This document shows positions 39,887 to 48,093 of a stretch of DNA of 64,000 nt, piece after piece; position 1 is the stretch's first letter; every line of letters begins with the position of its first letter. Made by a program: the position numbers and the translations under genes. Source of the stretch: CAZXFA01 sp964640085 (GTDB taxonomy: Bacteria > Actinomycetota > UBA4738 > HRBIN12); assembly GCA_964640085.1 (NCBI GenBank), contig CAZXFA010000009.1:23450-87449 (forward strand). Direction: 5' to 3'. The notes beneath the pieces are model-generated. The model saw only the letters and a list, made by a program, of their open reading frames with translations. It was not told the origin of the DNA and did not search any database.

Positions 39887-41106
39887 CGTCCGGCGCGCCG
39901 CCGGGACCAGAGGAACAGCCCGATCAGGACGGCGGCCACGAACAGACCCGCTCCGGTACCGAGCGCCCCGAACGGATCCTCCGCCGCGGGGTTCGGAGAG
40001 ATCGCTGGGGAGGGCGAGCGGTCCGGGGTCGGCCCGTCCACCGAGGGGGTCGGGGTCGAGGCGGTGGGCGCCACCGAGGGGGTCGGGGTCGGGACCTGCA
40101 GGTCGACGCCTGTGAGGCGGTGGATCGTCGTCGGGGTGACGACGTAGAGCCGGCCCTCCGGCCCGGCCGCGACATCGGTGATGCCGCCCTCGAACGTACC
40201 GACCACCTCGTCGGCGGGTGGTCCATCACCCTGGCGCGACAGCCGGTGCAGCCGGCCGCTGTAGCCCTCGCCCACGTACAGGCCCCCGTCCGTCATCGAG
40301 CCCGCGCACCCGGTCACCACGACCGGCTCCTCGTAAGCGACGACCGGCGGGACGAACGCCGGCCCGCCCCCGGGACCGAGGTGCTCAGGCCAGCCGAAGT
40401 TGCCGCCCGGCTCGCCGAGGTTCACCTCATCCCACGCGTTCGGGCCGTTGTCGGTGAACCACGGCTCGCCGGTCGTCAGGTCGAAGCAGATCCCGAAGGA
40501 GTTCCGCACGCCGAGCAGGAAAGTGGGGTCGTCCGCCCCGAAGGGGTTGTCCCGGGGGATCGACCCGTCGGGCTCCAGGCGCAGGATCCGCCCGCCGAGT
40601 CCGCCCGGTGCCTGCGCCCTGGAGGACTCGTGGCCCTCTCCGACCGTGACGTAGAGCATGCCGTCCGGCCCGAATGCGAGGTCGCCGCCGTTGTGCCAGC
40701 CGCCTACGATCGGCAGCAGATCGAGCAGGTCCTGGCGCTCGATGGCCACGTTCCCCTCGGCACGGAACCGCACCAGCCGGTTCCGTCCGTCGCTGGCATC
40801 GGAGTAGTAGGCGAAGATCCACGGTTCCTCGGGGAACCGCGGATGGACGGCCACGCCGAGCAGACCCATCTCGTTCACCCGGGGGGCGACGTCGACGGTC
40901 GCGAAGGGCTCGGGGAGGATCTCGCCGTCGCGGACGACGCGGATCTGGCCGAGGTCCTTGTCGGCCACGAACATCTGCCCATCGGGTGCGAACGCCACGT
41001 TCACCGCGAAGTCGAGGCCCGTGACGGTCGCCTCGGAGCCGACGTCGGCGTGCGCCGCGCACGCGGAGATGAGCAGGAGCGCGAGCAGGGGGACGATCGA
41101 TCGCAC
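39883..41106 (-). CDS. PQQ-dependent sugar dehydrogenase-like membrane-anchored protein
   Basis: Exported protein of 407 residues. Six-bladed beta-propeller of the soluble glucose/sorbosone dehydrogenase type: FAPDGQMFVADKDLGQIRVV, VNEMGLLGVAVHPRFPEEPWIFAYYSD, GWHNGGDLAFGPDGMLYVTVGEG and ILRLEPDGSIPRDNPF. The N-terminus has a signal peptide with a lipobox-like ISAC at about 13-16; the C-terminus has a Pro/Thr/Ser linker (about 335-370) and a transmembrane helix ending in WSRRRAGR, so it may be anchored at both ends. The GTG start lies eight bases behind TAGACT. Confidence 0.85.
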   Translation of the reverse strand: MRSIVPLLALLLISACAAHADVGSEATVTGLDFAVNVAFAPDGQMFVADKDLGQIRVVRDGEILPEPFATVDVAPRVNEMGLLGVAVHPRFPEEPWIFAYYSDASDGRNRLVRFRAEGNVAIERQDLLDLLPIVGGWHNGGDLAFGPDGMLYVTVGEGHESSRAQAPGGLGGRILRLEPDGSIPRDNPFGADDPTFLLGVRNSFGICFDLTTGEPWFTDNGPNAWDEVNLGEPGGNFGWPEHLGPGGGPAFVPPVVAYEEPVVVTGCAGSMTDGGLYVGEGYSGRLHRLSRQGDGPPADEVVGTFEGGITDVAAGPEGRLYVVTPTTIHRLTGVDLQVPTPTPSVAPTASTPTPSVDGPTPDRSPSPAISPNPAAEDPFGALGTGAGLFVAAVLIGLFLWSRRRAGR

Positions 41107-41114
41107 CTCCGTCG

Positions 41115-41120
41115 AGTCTA
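41115..41120 (-). promoter_or_regulatory. -10 of the PQQ-type dehydrogenase gene
   Basis: TAGACT on the minus strand, eight bases before the GTG at 41106. Confidence 0.55.
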
Positions 41121-41145
41121 GGTGCGGGACCCGCGAACCGTGGGG

Positions 41146-41151
41146 TAGGGT
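41146..41151 (+). promoter_or_regulatory. Leaderless -10 of the VOC gene
   Basis: TAGGGT, seven bases, then the GTG at 41159. Its position only 26 bases from the opposing -10 gives a back-to-back pair. Confidence 0.6.
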
Positions 41152-41158
41152 CGGTGGC

Positions 41159-41791
41159 GTGCTCCGCCTGGACCACGTCGTCTACGCCGTCCGTGACCTC
41201 GACGAGGGCGCCGAACGGTGGCGGCGCGAGCTCGGTCTGGACTCGGCGGTCGGCGGACGCCACTCGGGCTGGGGGACCGCGAACCGTGTCGTCCCGCTCG
41301 GCGACGGCTATGTGGAGCTGATCTCGGTCGTGGACCGGGACGAGGCGGCCGGTAGCTCGTTCGGCCGGACGATGCTCGAGCGGCTGGAGGTCGGGGAGGG
41401 CTGGTTCATGGTGGTCGCCTCGACCGACGACCTGGACGCCGTCGCGGCGCGCCTGGGGCTCGACGTGACCCCGGGCGAGCGCCGCCGGCCGGATGGCGTC
41501 ACGATCCGGTGGCGGGCGGCGGCGTTCGAGGACCCCCGGCGCGAGCCGTGGATGCCGTTCTTCATCTCGTGGGACATCCCGCCCGAGCTGCATCCGGGCC
41601 GGACGCGTGCCGGGCACGGCGTTCGGCCACGCGGTCTGGCGTGGGTGGAGGTGGCGGGGGACGCGGAGCGCCTCCGCGAGTGGCTCGGCGGACAGGAGCT
41701 GCCGATCCGGGTCGTGGACGGATCGCCCGAGATCCGCGCGGCGGCGGTCGAGACCGCCGACGGGGAGCTCGTCGTCCCCTCCGGGCTCTGA
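41159..41791 (+). CDS. VOC (glyoxalase-like) domain protein
   Basis: Protein of 210 residues. LDHVVYAVRDLDEGAERWRRELGL (about 4-27) and GWGTANRVVPLGDGYVELISVVD (about 36-58) mark a VOC/glyoxalase-like domain of the Glyoxalase_3 kind; a second, divergent half follows (FFISWDIPPELHPGR). The metal-binding His (LDH) and Glu (YVELI) are present. Substrate unknown. GTG start fixed by the upstream TAGGGT. Converges with the transsulfuration operon. Confidence 0.83.
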   Translation: MLRLDHVVYAVRDLDEGAERWRRELGLDSAVGGRHSGWGTANRVVPLGDGYVELISVVDRDEAAGSSFGRTMLERLEVGEGWFMVVASTDDLDAVAARLGLDVTPGERRRPDGVTIRWRAAAFEDPRREPWMPFFISWDIPPELHPGRTRAGHGVRPRGLAWVEVAGDAERLREWLGGQELPIRVVDGSPEIRAAAVETADGELVVPSGL

Positions 41792-41795
41792 TCGG

Positions 41796-42935
41796 CTACC
41801 CGAGCGCCCTGGCCAGGTCGGCTACGAGATCCTGCGGATGCTCGATCCCGACCGAGAGCCGGATCAGCGTGTCGGGCACCTCGAGCGGCGAGCCCGCCAC
41901 GCTCGCATGCGTCATCGGCGCCGGCACCTCGATCAGCGACTCGACGCCGCCGAGCGACTCGGCGAGGAAGAAGATCTCGGTCGACTCGACGATGCGGATC
42001 GCCTCGTCGCGGTCGGTGACCTCGAAGCTCACCATCCCCCCGAAGTCCACCATCTGGTGCTCGGCGAGCTCGTGCCCCGGATGATCCGGGAGGCCCGGGT
42101 AGTGGACCGTCGTGACCTTCGGATGCTCGGCCAAGAACCCGGCGACCGCTCGGGCGCCGAGGCAGTGCGCTCGCATCCGGATCGCGAGCGTCTTGATCCC
42201 CCGCAGCGCGAGGTAGCAGTCCATCGGGCCCGGGACCGCGCCAGCGGCGTTCTGGAGGAACGCCAGGCGCTCGATCAGCTCTTCGTCGCTCGTGACGAGC
42301 GCGCCGCCGATCAGATCGGAATGACCCCCCAGGTACTTCGTCACCGAGTGCACGACGACGTCGGCGCCCAGGTCCAACGGGCGCTGCAGGTACGGGGTGG
42401 CGAACGTGTTGTCGACCACGCAGCGGGCGCCGACGTCGTGCGCGATCTCCGCCGCCCGCGCGATTTCGACGACCTTGAGGAACGGGTTGGACGGCGTCTC
42501 CACCCACACGATCGCGGTCTCGTCCCGGATCGCCGTGGCGAAGGCCTCCGCGTCCGTCATGTCCACCGTCGAGAAGGACAAGCCCCAGTCCTCCATCACC
42601 CGGGCGAGCAGTCGATAGGTCCCGCCGTAGACGTCATCGGCGAGGAGGACGTGGTCGCCCGGTCGCAACGTCAGGAGCAGGGTGGTCTGCGCCCCGAGCC
42701 CGCTCGCGAACGACAGCGCGCGCGCCCCACCCTCGAGCGAGGCGAGGACGCGTTGGAGGGCCTCACGGGTCGGGTTCCCGCCGCGCGCGTAGTCGTAGGC
42801 CTTGGGCTTCCCCACGGCCGGCTGCGCGTAGGTGGAGGTCTGGTAGATCGGCACGTTGACCGCGCCGAAGGTCGGTTCGGGCTCCTGGCCGACGTGGATC
42901 GCGCGGGTTTCGAACCGCATCCCGTCGTCCGTCAT
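41796..42935 (-). CDS. Cystathionine gamma-synthase/gamma-lyase family enzyme
   Basis: PLP enzyme of 379 residues of the Cys/Met metabolism family. Landmarks: RAIHVGQEPEPTFGAVNVPIYQTSTYAQ (about 11-38), YDYARGGNPTREALQRVLASLEGG, VDNTFATPYLQRPLDLGADVVVHSVTKYLGGHSD with the PLP Lys in SVTKY (about 196), GGMVSFEV. Together with the cystathionine beta-synthase upstream it forms a transsulfuration pair, more likely gamma-lyase (cystathionine to cysteine). The ATG overlaps the stop of the DUF429 gene by four bases. Confidence 0.88.
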   Translation of the reverse strand: MTDDGMRFETRAIHVGQEPEPTFGAVNVPIYQTSTYAQPAVGKPKAYDYARGGNPTREALQRVLASLEGGARALSFASGLGAQTTLLLTLRPGDHVLLADDVYGGTYRLLARVMEDWGLSFSTVDMTDAEAFATAIRDETAIVWVETPSNPFLKVVEIARAAEIAHDVGARCVVDNTFATPYLQRPLDLGADVVVHSVTKYLGGHSDLIGGALVTSDEELIERLAFLQNAAGAVPGPMDCYLALRGIKTLAIRMRAHCLGARAVAGFLAEHPKVTTVHYPGLPDHPGHELAEHQMVDFGGMVSFEVTDRDEAIRIVESTEIFFLAESLGGVESLIEVPAPMTHASVAGSPLEVPDTLIRLSVGIEHPQDLVADLARALG

Positions 42936-43780
42936 CGCATCTCGGGGGGGAGCGCCCATCCTCGTCTCCTCAGCTCGTCGGTCGCGTCCTGGCCGCGCCG
43001 GGCCACAGTCCACAGCATGGACCTTCGCTTGGCATCGTGCCCCCGGGCGAACTCGCTGGCCGTCAGCGCCGTGCAGTCCGGGTGTCCGCAGGCGCAGGCC
43101 GCCAGGCCGGGCAGGGCGGGCTGCCGGTCCGTCCGCTCGGGGGGGCGCGCCCGACGGTACGGGTGGGCGGGAAGCGTGGCCGCCGGCACCACGATCATCC
43201 CCTCCCGCGGGTCGCCGGGGGCGCTGCACCGCCGCTCGAGCGCGTACAGCCCCGTGAGCGCGGCCAGCGCCGCGTCGACCTGGTCGGCCGAACGCAGGGG
43301 CCCGGGGTCGACGCCGTGGTCCCCGAGCACCCCGCGGCGCCAGCGGTGGACCGGCGCGCCACGTGGTGGCAGGTGCCCTGCCAGCACCACCGCCGTGGCG
43401 TGCGGGAAGACCTCGATCGCCGTGCCGCGGACAGAGCCGCCGCGGTACCGGGGGAAGGCCGTCTCGATCGCCTGGAAGGTCGCGAACCCCACGGTCATCC
43501 ACTCGTAGAACGGGTGCTCGCCCATCCGCGGGTCCGACGGCGTGTTGAAGCACTGGATCCCGAACCACCGCAGCTCTCGCTCGGTCCGTCGGGACCGCCC
43601 CGTCGAGGCCCACGCCGGTGGCGCGTCGATGGCCACGACGTCGGGACGGAGGTCGTCGGCGACCGCCGCAACATCCTCGACATGCACGCGTCGCTCGGTC
43701 TCGATCACGGCGCGGTCGTCGGTCAGCAGGACCAGGTCCAGGCCCTTGCGGACGCCCACGTCGATCCCCAGCGCGCGCAC
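42932..43780 (-). CDS. DUF429 family protein (RNase H-like fold)
   Basis: Protein of 282 residues. ALGIDVGVRKGLDLVLL (about 3-19), DVVAIDAPPAWAS (about 47-60) and TAIEVFPHATAVVLAG (about 115-130) are the acid-rich strands of DUF429, predicted nuclease-like. The C-terminus has a Cys cluster, CACGHPDC (about 238-245). It lies between cystathionine beta-synthase (five-base gap) and the gamma-lyase-type gene (four-base overlap), so it is in the operon, but its role in sulfur metabolism is unclear. Confidence 0.83.
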   Translation of the reverse strand: MRALGIDVGVRKGLDLVLLTDDRAVIETERRVHVEDVAAVADDLRPDVVAIDAPPAWASTGRSRRTERELRWFGIQCFNTPSDPRMGEHPFYEWMTVGFATFQAIETAFPRYRGGSVRGTAIEVFPHATAVVLAGHLPPRGAPVHRWRRGVLGDHGVDPGPLRSADQVDAALAALTGLYALERRCSAPGDPREGMIVVPAATLPAHPYRRARPPERTDRQPALPGLAACACGHPDCTALTASEFARGHDAKRRSMLWTVARRGQDATDELRRRGWALPPEMR

Positions 43781-43785
43781 CGCCG

Positions 43786-45153
43786 CTACGCGGGCCGCCG
43801 GTGGGCGAGGAACTCTAGGAGGTCGCTGCGCGTCAGCACGCCGAGCGCCTGTCCCGCCTTGACCACGAGCACGGCCGGGCCGTGCTGGAGCGCCTCGAAC
43901 GCCACCTCGATGGGCTCGTCGAATTCGACGAGGCCGATCGGCGGCCCCATCACCTCGGCGACGTCGGCCTGGAGGGCGTCGGGGTCCCGGAAGATCCGAT
44001 CGAGCAGGGCGTTCTCCTGCACGGCGCCGACGAACTGCGTCACATCCGCCCCCGCTTCGCGAACCACGGGGGCCTGGCTGATCGAGTACTCCTGGAGGAC
44101 GTCGATTGCCTGGCGGACCTTGTCGTGGGCGTCCACTGTCACCAGCGGAGGCATGTCCCCGTGCTTGGACCCCAGCACCTCCTCCACCCGGACCACCTCG
44201 GGACGGTCGGTCAGCCCGTACTGGAGGAGCCAGGAGTCTGAGTACAGCTTCGAGAGGTAGTTGCGGCCGGTGTCCGGGAGGATCACGACCACCACGTCGT
44301 CGGGGCCAAGCTCCCGGGCGACCTCGATCGCGGCCACCACGGCGGTGCCGGACGATCCGCCGACCAGGATCCCCTCCTCTTGAGTGATCCGGCGCGCCAT
44401 CCGGAAGGCCTCCCGATCCCCGACCCGGACCCACCGGTCGACGAGCGTCGGATCGAGGGTCTCCGGCCAGAAGTCCTCTCCGATTCCCTCGGTCAGGTAC
44501 GGGTGGACGTCCCCGGAGTAGATCGAGCCCTCGGGGTCGGCGCCGACGACCAGCAGCTCGGGCTTCCTGGCCTTCAGGAAGCGCGCCGTGCCGGTGATCG
44601 TGCCACCGGTCCCGACCCCGACCACGAGCGCGGTGATCCTGCCGTCGGTCTGCCGCCAGATCTCGGGGCCGGTCGTCGCCTCGTGCGCCGCGGGGTTCTC
44701 GGCGTTGAAGTACTGGTTCGGCTGGAACGCCCCCGGGATCTCATCTGTGAGCCGGTCGGCCACCCGGTAATAGGACTCGGGGGACTCGGGCGGAACGGCG
44801 GTCGGGGCGATCACGACCTCGGCCCCGTATGCGCGCAGGAGCGAGATCTTCTCCTGGCTCATCTTGTCGGGCATCACGAAGATGCAGCGGTAGCCGCGGA
44901 TCGCCGCCGCGATCGCCAGGCCGTGTCCGGTGTTCCCGGAGGTGGGCTCGACGATCGTTCCGCCTGGGCGAAGGAGCCCCGCGCGCTCGGCCGTCTCGAT
45001 CATCCGAAGCCCGATCCGGTCCTTGACGCTGCCCCCCGGGTTCAGCATCTCGAGCTTGGCGAGGACGCTGGAGCGGATGCCCCCCACCACCTTGGTGAGC
45101 CGCACGAGCGGCGTGTCCCCCACGGCATCCAGGATCGAGTCGAGGACCTCCAC
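43786..45153 (-). CDS. cbs: Cystathionine beta-synthase with C-terminal CBS domains
   Basis: PLP enzyme of 455 residues. The catalytic domain (about 1-320) has LDAVGDTPLVRL, the PLP Lys in NPGGSVKDRIG (about 38-48), PTSGNTGHGLAIAAA and GVGTGGTITG. Two CBS domains (about 335-455) follow and are normally regulatory. Makes cystathionine from serine and homocysteine. The GTG at 45153 has GGGGGAGG just upstream; a longer upstream reading to 45204 is not supported. First gene of the operon with DUF429 and the gamma-lyase-type enzyme. Confidence 0.92.
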   Translation of the reverse strand: MEVLDSILDAVGDTPLVRLTKVVGGIRSSVLAKLEMLNPGGSVKDRIGLRMIETAERAGLLRPGGTIVEPTSGNTGHGLAIAAAIRGYRCIFVMPDKMSQEKISLLRAYGAEVVIAPTAVPPESPESYYRVADRLTDEIPGAFQPNQYFNAENPAAHEATTGPEIWRQTDGRITALVVGVGTGGTITGTARFLKARKPELLVVGADPEGSIYSGDVHPYLTEGIGEDFWPETLDPTLVDRWVRVGDREAFRMARRITQEEGILVGGSSGTAVVAAIEVARELGPDDVVVVILPDTGRNYLSKLYSDSWLLQYGLTDRPEVVRVEEVLGSKHGDMPPLVTVDAHDKVRQAIDVLQEYSISQAPVVREAGADVTQFVGAVQENALLDRIFRDPDALQADVAEVMGPPIGLVEFDEPIEVAFEALQHGPAVLVVKAGQALGVLTRSDLLEFLAHRRPA

Positions 45154-45328
45154 GCGCCTCCCCCTTCGGACCGCCGCTATCCTCCCACGAACGGAGAGAG
45201 ACACGTCCCGAGCGTCGCATCAACCCCCGCCGTGTCGGTGCCGATGCCCAAGGCCGGGAGGGAGCAGGGGATCATGGAGGTGGCCTCGGGGGGGACCCGT
45301 CGCGGGGAACGACTCCCGCGAGCGGTCG
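45154..45328. other. Non-coding stretch before the decayed regulator
   Basis: Upstream region of cbs (minus strand) and of the decayed regulator (plus strand). I see the ribosome-binding site of cbs at its left edge and no convincing gene. GATAGC at about 45176-45181 on the minus strand might contribute to a cbs promoter. Confidence 0.4.
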
Positions 45329-45676
45329 GTGCTCGTGGTCGACGACGACCCCTGCTGACCCGCCGGCTGCGACGGGACTGCCGCACCGCGACCGCGAGCG
45401 TGATCATGCTGACCGCCCGGGCGCTTGCCGCCGACGAGCTCGAGGGGTTCGCCGTCGGGGCGGATGACTACATCGTCAAGCCGTTCGACACCCCGGATCT
45501 CCTGGCCCGATCTGCAGGGTCCTCTGGCGGGCGCGCGACATGCGGCAGCGATCACCGCTCACCGGCATGCCGGGAGCGGGAAGGTAGAGGAGGAGATCGA
45601 ACGGCGGCTCCGGGTCGATGGGGCGTTCGCGGTCCTGTACGCCGACCTGGGATCGCTGCAAGGTCACAAGATCGTT
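45329..45676 (+). pseudogene. Decayed response regulator with receiver and GGDEF-type domains
   Basis: Four pieces of one ancestral gene in three frames. VLVVDDDP (45329 on) is a receiver start, ended by a stop two codons later. One base over, LLTRRLRRD is followed after a deletion of about 45 residues, including the phospho-acceptor, by ASVIMLTARALAADELEGFAVGADDYIVKPFDTPDLLAR. A new frame gives RVLWRARDMRQRSPLTGMPGAG (from 45516) and another gives GSGKVEEEIERRLRVDGAFAVLYADLGSLQGHK (45572-45676), the start of a GGDEF-like domain. The GGDEF motif itself is gone. Several lesions make sequencing error unlikely. Confidence 0.8.
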
Positions 45677-45856
45677 CCGTCGGGATCCCGGACCGCACCG
45701 GCCAGCTCGAGCTCGGCGTCTGAGGTGACGAGATCGGGGAGGCCGCTCGGAGCACGCCCCTCCGCGACCGGGACGCGGATGCCCCCGGCGCCGGAGATCG
45801 TCTCCGCGACCGGCACAGCCAGCCCCCGATGCGTGCGAGGACACGACGCGGGGTCC
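45677..45856. other. Non-coding remnant between pseudogene and hutU
   Basis: I find no gene or homologous trace here; it may be the eroded 3' end of the GGDEF gene. Confidence 0.4.
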
Positions 45857-45862
45857 TATCAT
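45857..45862 (+). promoter_or_regulatory. Candidate -10 of hutU
   Basis: TATCAT 16 bases before the hutU ATG, leaving a short leader that contains GTGAGGG as ribosome-binding site. Confidence 0.5.
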
Positions 45863-45878
45863 CCGTAGGGGTGAGGGC

Positions 45879-47537
45879 ATGAACGTGCGCGAGATCCGGG
45901 CGCCACGGGGGACCGAACGGTCGTGCCGGTCCTGGCCCCAGGAGGCGGCGCTCCGGATGCTGATGAACAACCTCGATCCCGACGTCGCCGAGCGCCCCGA
46001 GGAGTTGGTGGTCTACGGGGGGACCGGGCGGGCGGCGCGTTCCTGGGAAGCGTTCGACGCGATCGTGACGGCGTTGCGCGACCTGGGCGACGAGGAGACG
46101 CTGCTCGTCCAGTCGGGCAAACCGATCGCGGTCTTCCGGACGCACGCGATGGCGCCGAGGGTCCTGATCTCGAACGCGATGCTCGTGCCGAAGTGGGCGG
46201 ATTGGGACACCTTCCGCCAGCTCGAGCAGGCGGGGCTGACGATGTACGGGCAGATGACCGCGGGCTCCTGGATCTACATCGGCACCCAGGGGATCCTGCA
46301 GGGGACTTACGAGACCCTGGCGGAGGCGGCCCACCAGCGCTTCGGGGGGACCCTCGAGGGCACGATCACGCTCACCGGCGGGCTCGGAGGGATGGGCGGC
46401 GCGCAACCCCTCGCCGTGACGATGAACGGCGGGGTGGCGCTCTGCGTTGAGGTGGACCCCGCGCGGATCGAGCGGCGGATCAAGACCCGGTACCTGGATC
46501 GGGAGACCGACGAACCGGAGCAGGCCCTTCGATGGGCGGAGGAAGCCAAGGCGTCCCGGGAGCCTGCCTCGATCGGTCTGATGGGCAACTGTGCCGAGAT
46601 CCACCCCGAGCTGCTCGCCCGCGGGTTCCTTCCCGACCTCGTGACCGATCAGACCAGTGCCCACGACCCGCTCGGCGGTTACGTCCCCGCCGGGCTCTCT
46701 CTCGAGGAGGCGGCGGAGCTCCGCGCTGAGGACCCCGAGGAGTACCAGCGCCGCGCGCACGACTCGATGGCCCGCCACTGCGAGGCGATGGTGGGCTTCC
46801 TGGAGGCTGGCGCGGTGGTCTTCGACTACGGGAACAACCTCCGGGCCGGTGCCGAGATCGGCGGCCTGCCCCACGAGCGGGCATACGCGTACCCGGGGTT
46901 CGTCCCGGCCTTCATCCGGCCGATGTTCTGCCAGGGCAAGGGGCCGTTCCGCTGGGTGGCGCTGTCCGGCGACCCCGAGGACATCGCGAAGACCGATCGC
47001 GTCGTCGCCGAGCTGTTCCCGAACAACCAGCGGCTCCAGCGGTGGCTCTCGATGGCACCGGACCGGGTTGCGTTCCAGGGGCTCCCGGCGAGGATCTGCT
47101 GGCTCGGCTACGGGGAGCGTGCGGCGGCGGGGCTGCGGTTCAACGAGATGGTGGCCGCGGGCGAGCTCTCGGCTCCGATCGTGATCGGTCGCGATCACCT
47201 GGACGCGGGGAGCGTGGCCAGCCCGTTCCGCGAGACCGAGGCGATGAAGGACGGCTCGGACGCGATCGCCGACTGGCCCATCCTGAACGCGCTCGTCAAC
47301 ACGGCGGCAGGCGCCCATTGGGTCAGCGTCCATCACGGCGGCGGCGTGGGGATCGGCTTCTCGATCCACGCCGGGATGGTGGTGGTAGCCGACGGGACCG
47401 AGGAGGCGGCTGCCCGTATCGAACGCGTGCTCACGACGGACCCCGGGATGGGGGTGGTCCGGCACGCCGACGCTGGCTACGGGGAGGCGGTCGCCGTCGC
47501 GAGCGAGCACCAGATCCGCCTGCGCTGGCGCGGGTAG
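45879..47537 (+). CDS. hutU: Urocanate hydratase
   Basis: Second enzyme of histidine degradation (urocanate to imidazolone propionate), 552 residues. NAD-binding GGLGGMGGAQP (about 167-177), PASIGLMGNCAEIHPELL, VTDQTSAHDPLGGYVP, NNLRAGAEIGG, FCQGKGPFRW and the essential Cys407 in GLPARICWLG are all present. Full family length. hutH lies 0.6 kb downstream in the same orientation but behind its own promoter, with the unrelated DUF983 gene on the other strand in between. Confidence 0.96.
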   Translation: MNVREIRAPRGTERSCRSWPQEAALRMLMNNLDPDVAERPEELVVYGGTGRAARSWEAFDAIVTALRDLGDEETLLVQSGKPIAVFRTHAMAPRVLISNAMLVPKWADWDTFRQLEQAGLTMYGQMTAGSWIYIGTQGILQGTYETLAEAAHQRFGGTLEGTITLTGGLGGMGGAQPLAVTMNGGVALCVEVDPARIERRIKTRYLDRETDEPEQALRWAEEAKASREPASIGLMGNCAEIHPELLARGFLPDLVTDQTSAHDPLGGYVPAGLSLEEAAELRAEDPEEYQRRAHDSMARHCEAMVGFLEAGAVVFDYGNNLRAGAEIGGLPHERAYAYPGFVPAFIRPMFCQGKGPFRWVALSGDPEDIAKTDRVVAELFPNNQRLQRWLSMAPDRVAFQGLPARICWLGYGERAAAGLRFNEMVAAGELSAPIVIGRDHLDAGSVASPFRETEAMKDGSDAIADWPILNALVNTAAGAHWVSVHHGGGVGIGFSIHAGMVVVADGTEEAAARIERVLTTDPGMGVVRHADAGYGEAVAVASEHQIRLRWRG

Positions 47538-47540
47538 GGG

Positions 47541-48038
47541 TCAAGCCTCGCCGCGGAAACGACCGCCGTTGCCGGACGCGCGCTCGGCGGCGTCCCTCGG
47601 CCGGTACTCGGGGCTCGAGCGGTAGACCAGGTAGTCGAGGGCTGACCAGAGCGTCTTCGAGGACCTCCAGAAGAGCAGGGGCACCAGGGTGACGAGGGCG
47701 AGCGAGGCGACCATGAGGCCCGCCACGTTGACGTCGGGCAGGTCGACGACGAGCCACACGACGAGCAGCGCGAGCCAGGCCCCGGCCGTGACCATGTAGT
47801 TCAAGGTCATCGCGCCGAGGAAGCCACCTTCCTCGCGCTCGAGCCGTAGGGAGCAGCGGGGGCAGCTCCGGCGGATCGCGAACCAGCCCTCGAACAGCCC
47901 TCCGGAGCCGCATCGAGGGCACCTCCGCGCAGCGCCGCGGGCCATCGAGCGCAGGACGCCGGGCTCGCCGGCACGATCGGTGGTCCCGCGGCGGACCGGC
48001 GGCTCGAGGAGGTCCCAGGGGCCGGACGGATCGCTCAT
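47541..48038 (-). CDS. DUF983 family membrane protein
   Basis: Protein of 165 residues. An N-terminal zinc-ribbon-like motif, C-P-R-C-G-S-G-G-L-F-E-G-W-F and later SCPRCSLRLEREEGGF (about 42-78), precedes two transmembrane helices (about 88-108 and 115-135). This is the DUF983 pattern. ATG at 48038 is placed by the TACCCT seven bases upstream. The function of the family is unknown. It converges with hutU, three bases apart. Confidence 0.87.
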   Translation of the reverse strand: MSDPSGPWDLLEPPVRRGTTDRAGEPGVLRSMARGAARRCPRCGSGGLFEGWFAIRRSCPRCSLRLEREEGGFLGAMTLNYMVTAGAWLALLVVWLVVDLPDVNVAGLMVASLALVTLVPLLFWRSSKTLWSALDYLVYRSSPEYRPRDAAERASGNGGRFRGEA

Positions 48039-48045
48039 CCGCCCC

Positions 48046-48051
48046 AGGGTA
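48046..48051 (-). promoter_or_regulatory. Leaderless -10 of the DUF983 gene
   Basis: TACCCT on the minus strand, seven bases before the ATG at 48038; only 30 bases from the opposing hutH -10. Confidence 0.6.
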
Positions 48052-48081
48052 GCCGCGCTTGCGACCGCTGCCCCCCGCCCG

Positions 48082-48087
48082 TAGCCT
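48082..48087 (+). promoter_or_regulatory. Leaderless -10 of hutH
   Basis: TAGCCT, six bases (TGCCGC), then the GTG at 48094. Confidence 0.6.
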
Positions 48088-48093
48088 TGCCGC

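Noticed and set aside
45677..45878. Small plus-strand frame before hutU
   Set aside because: No ribosome-binding site or family resemblance; it continues the decayed GGDEF region.
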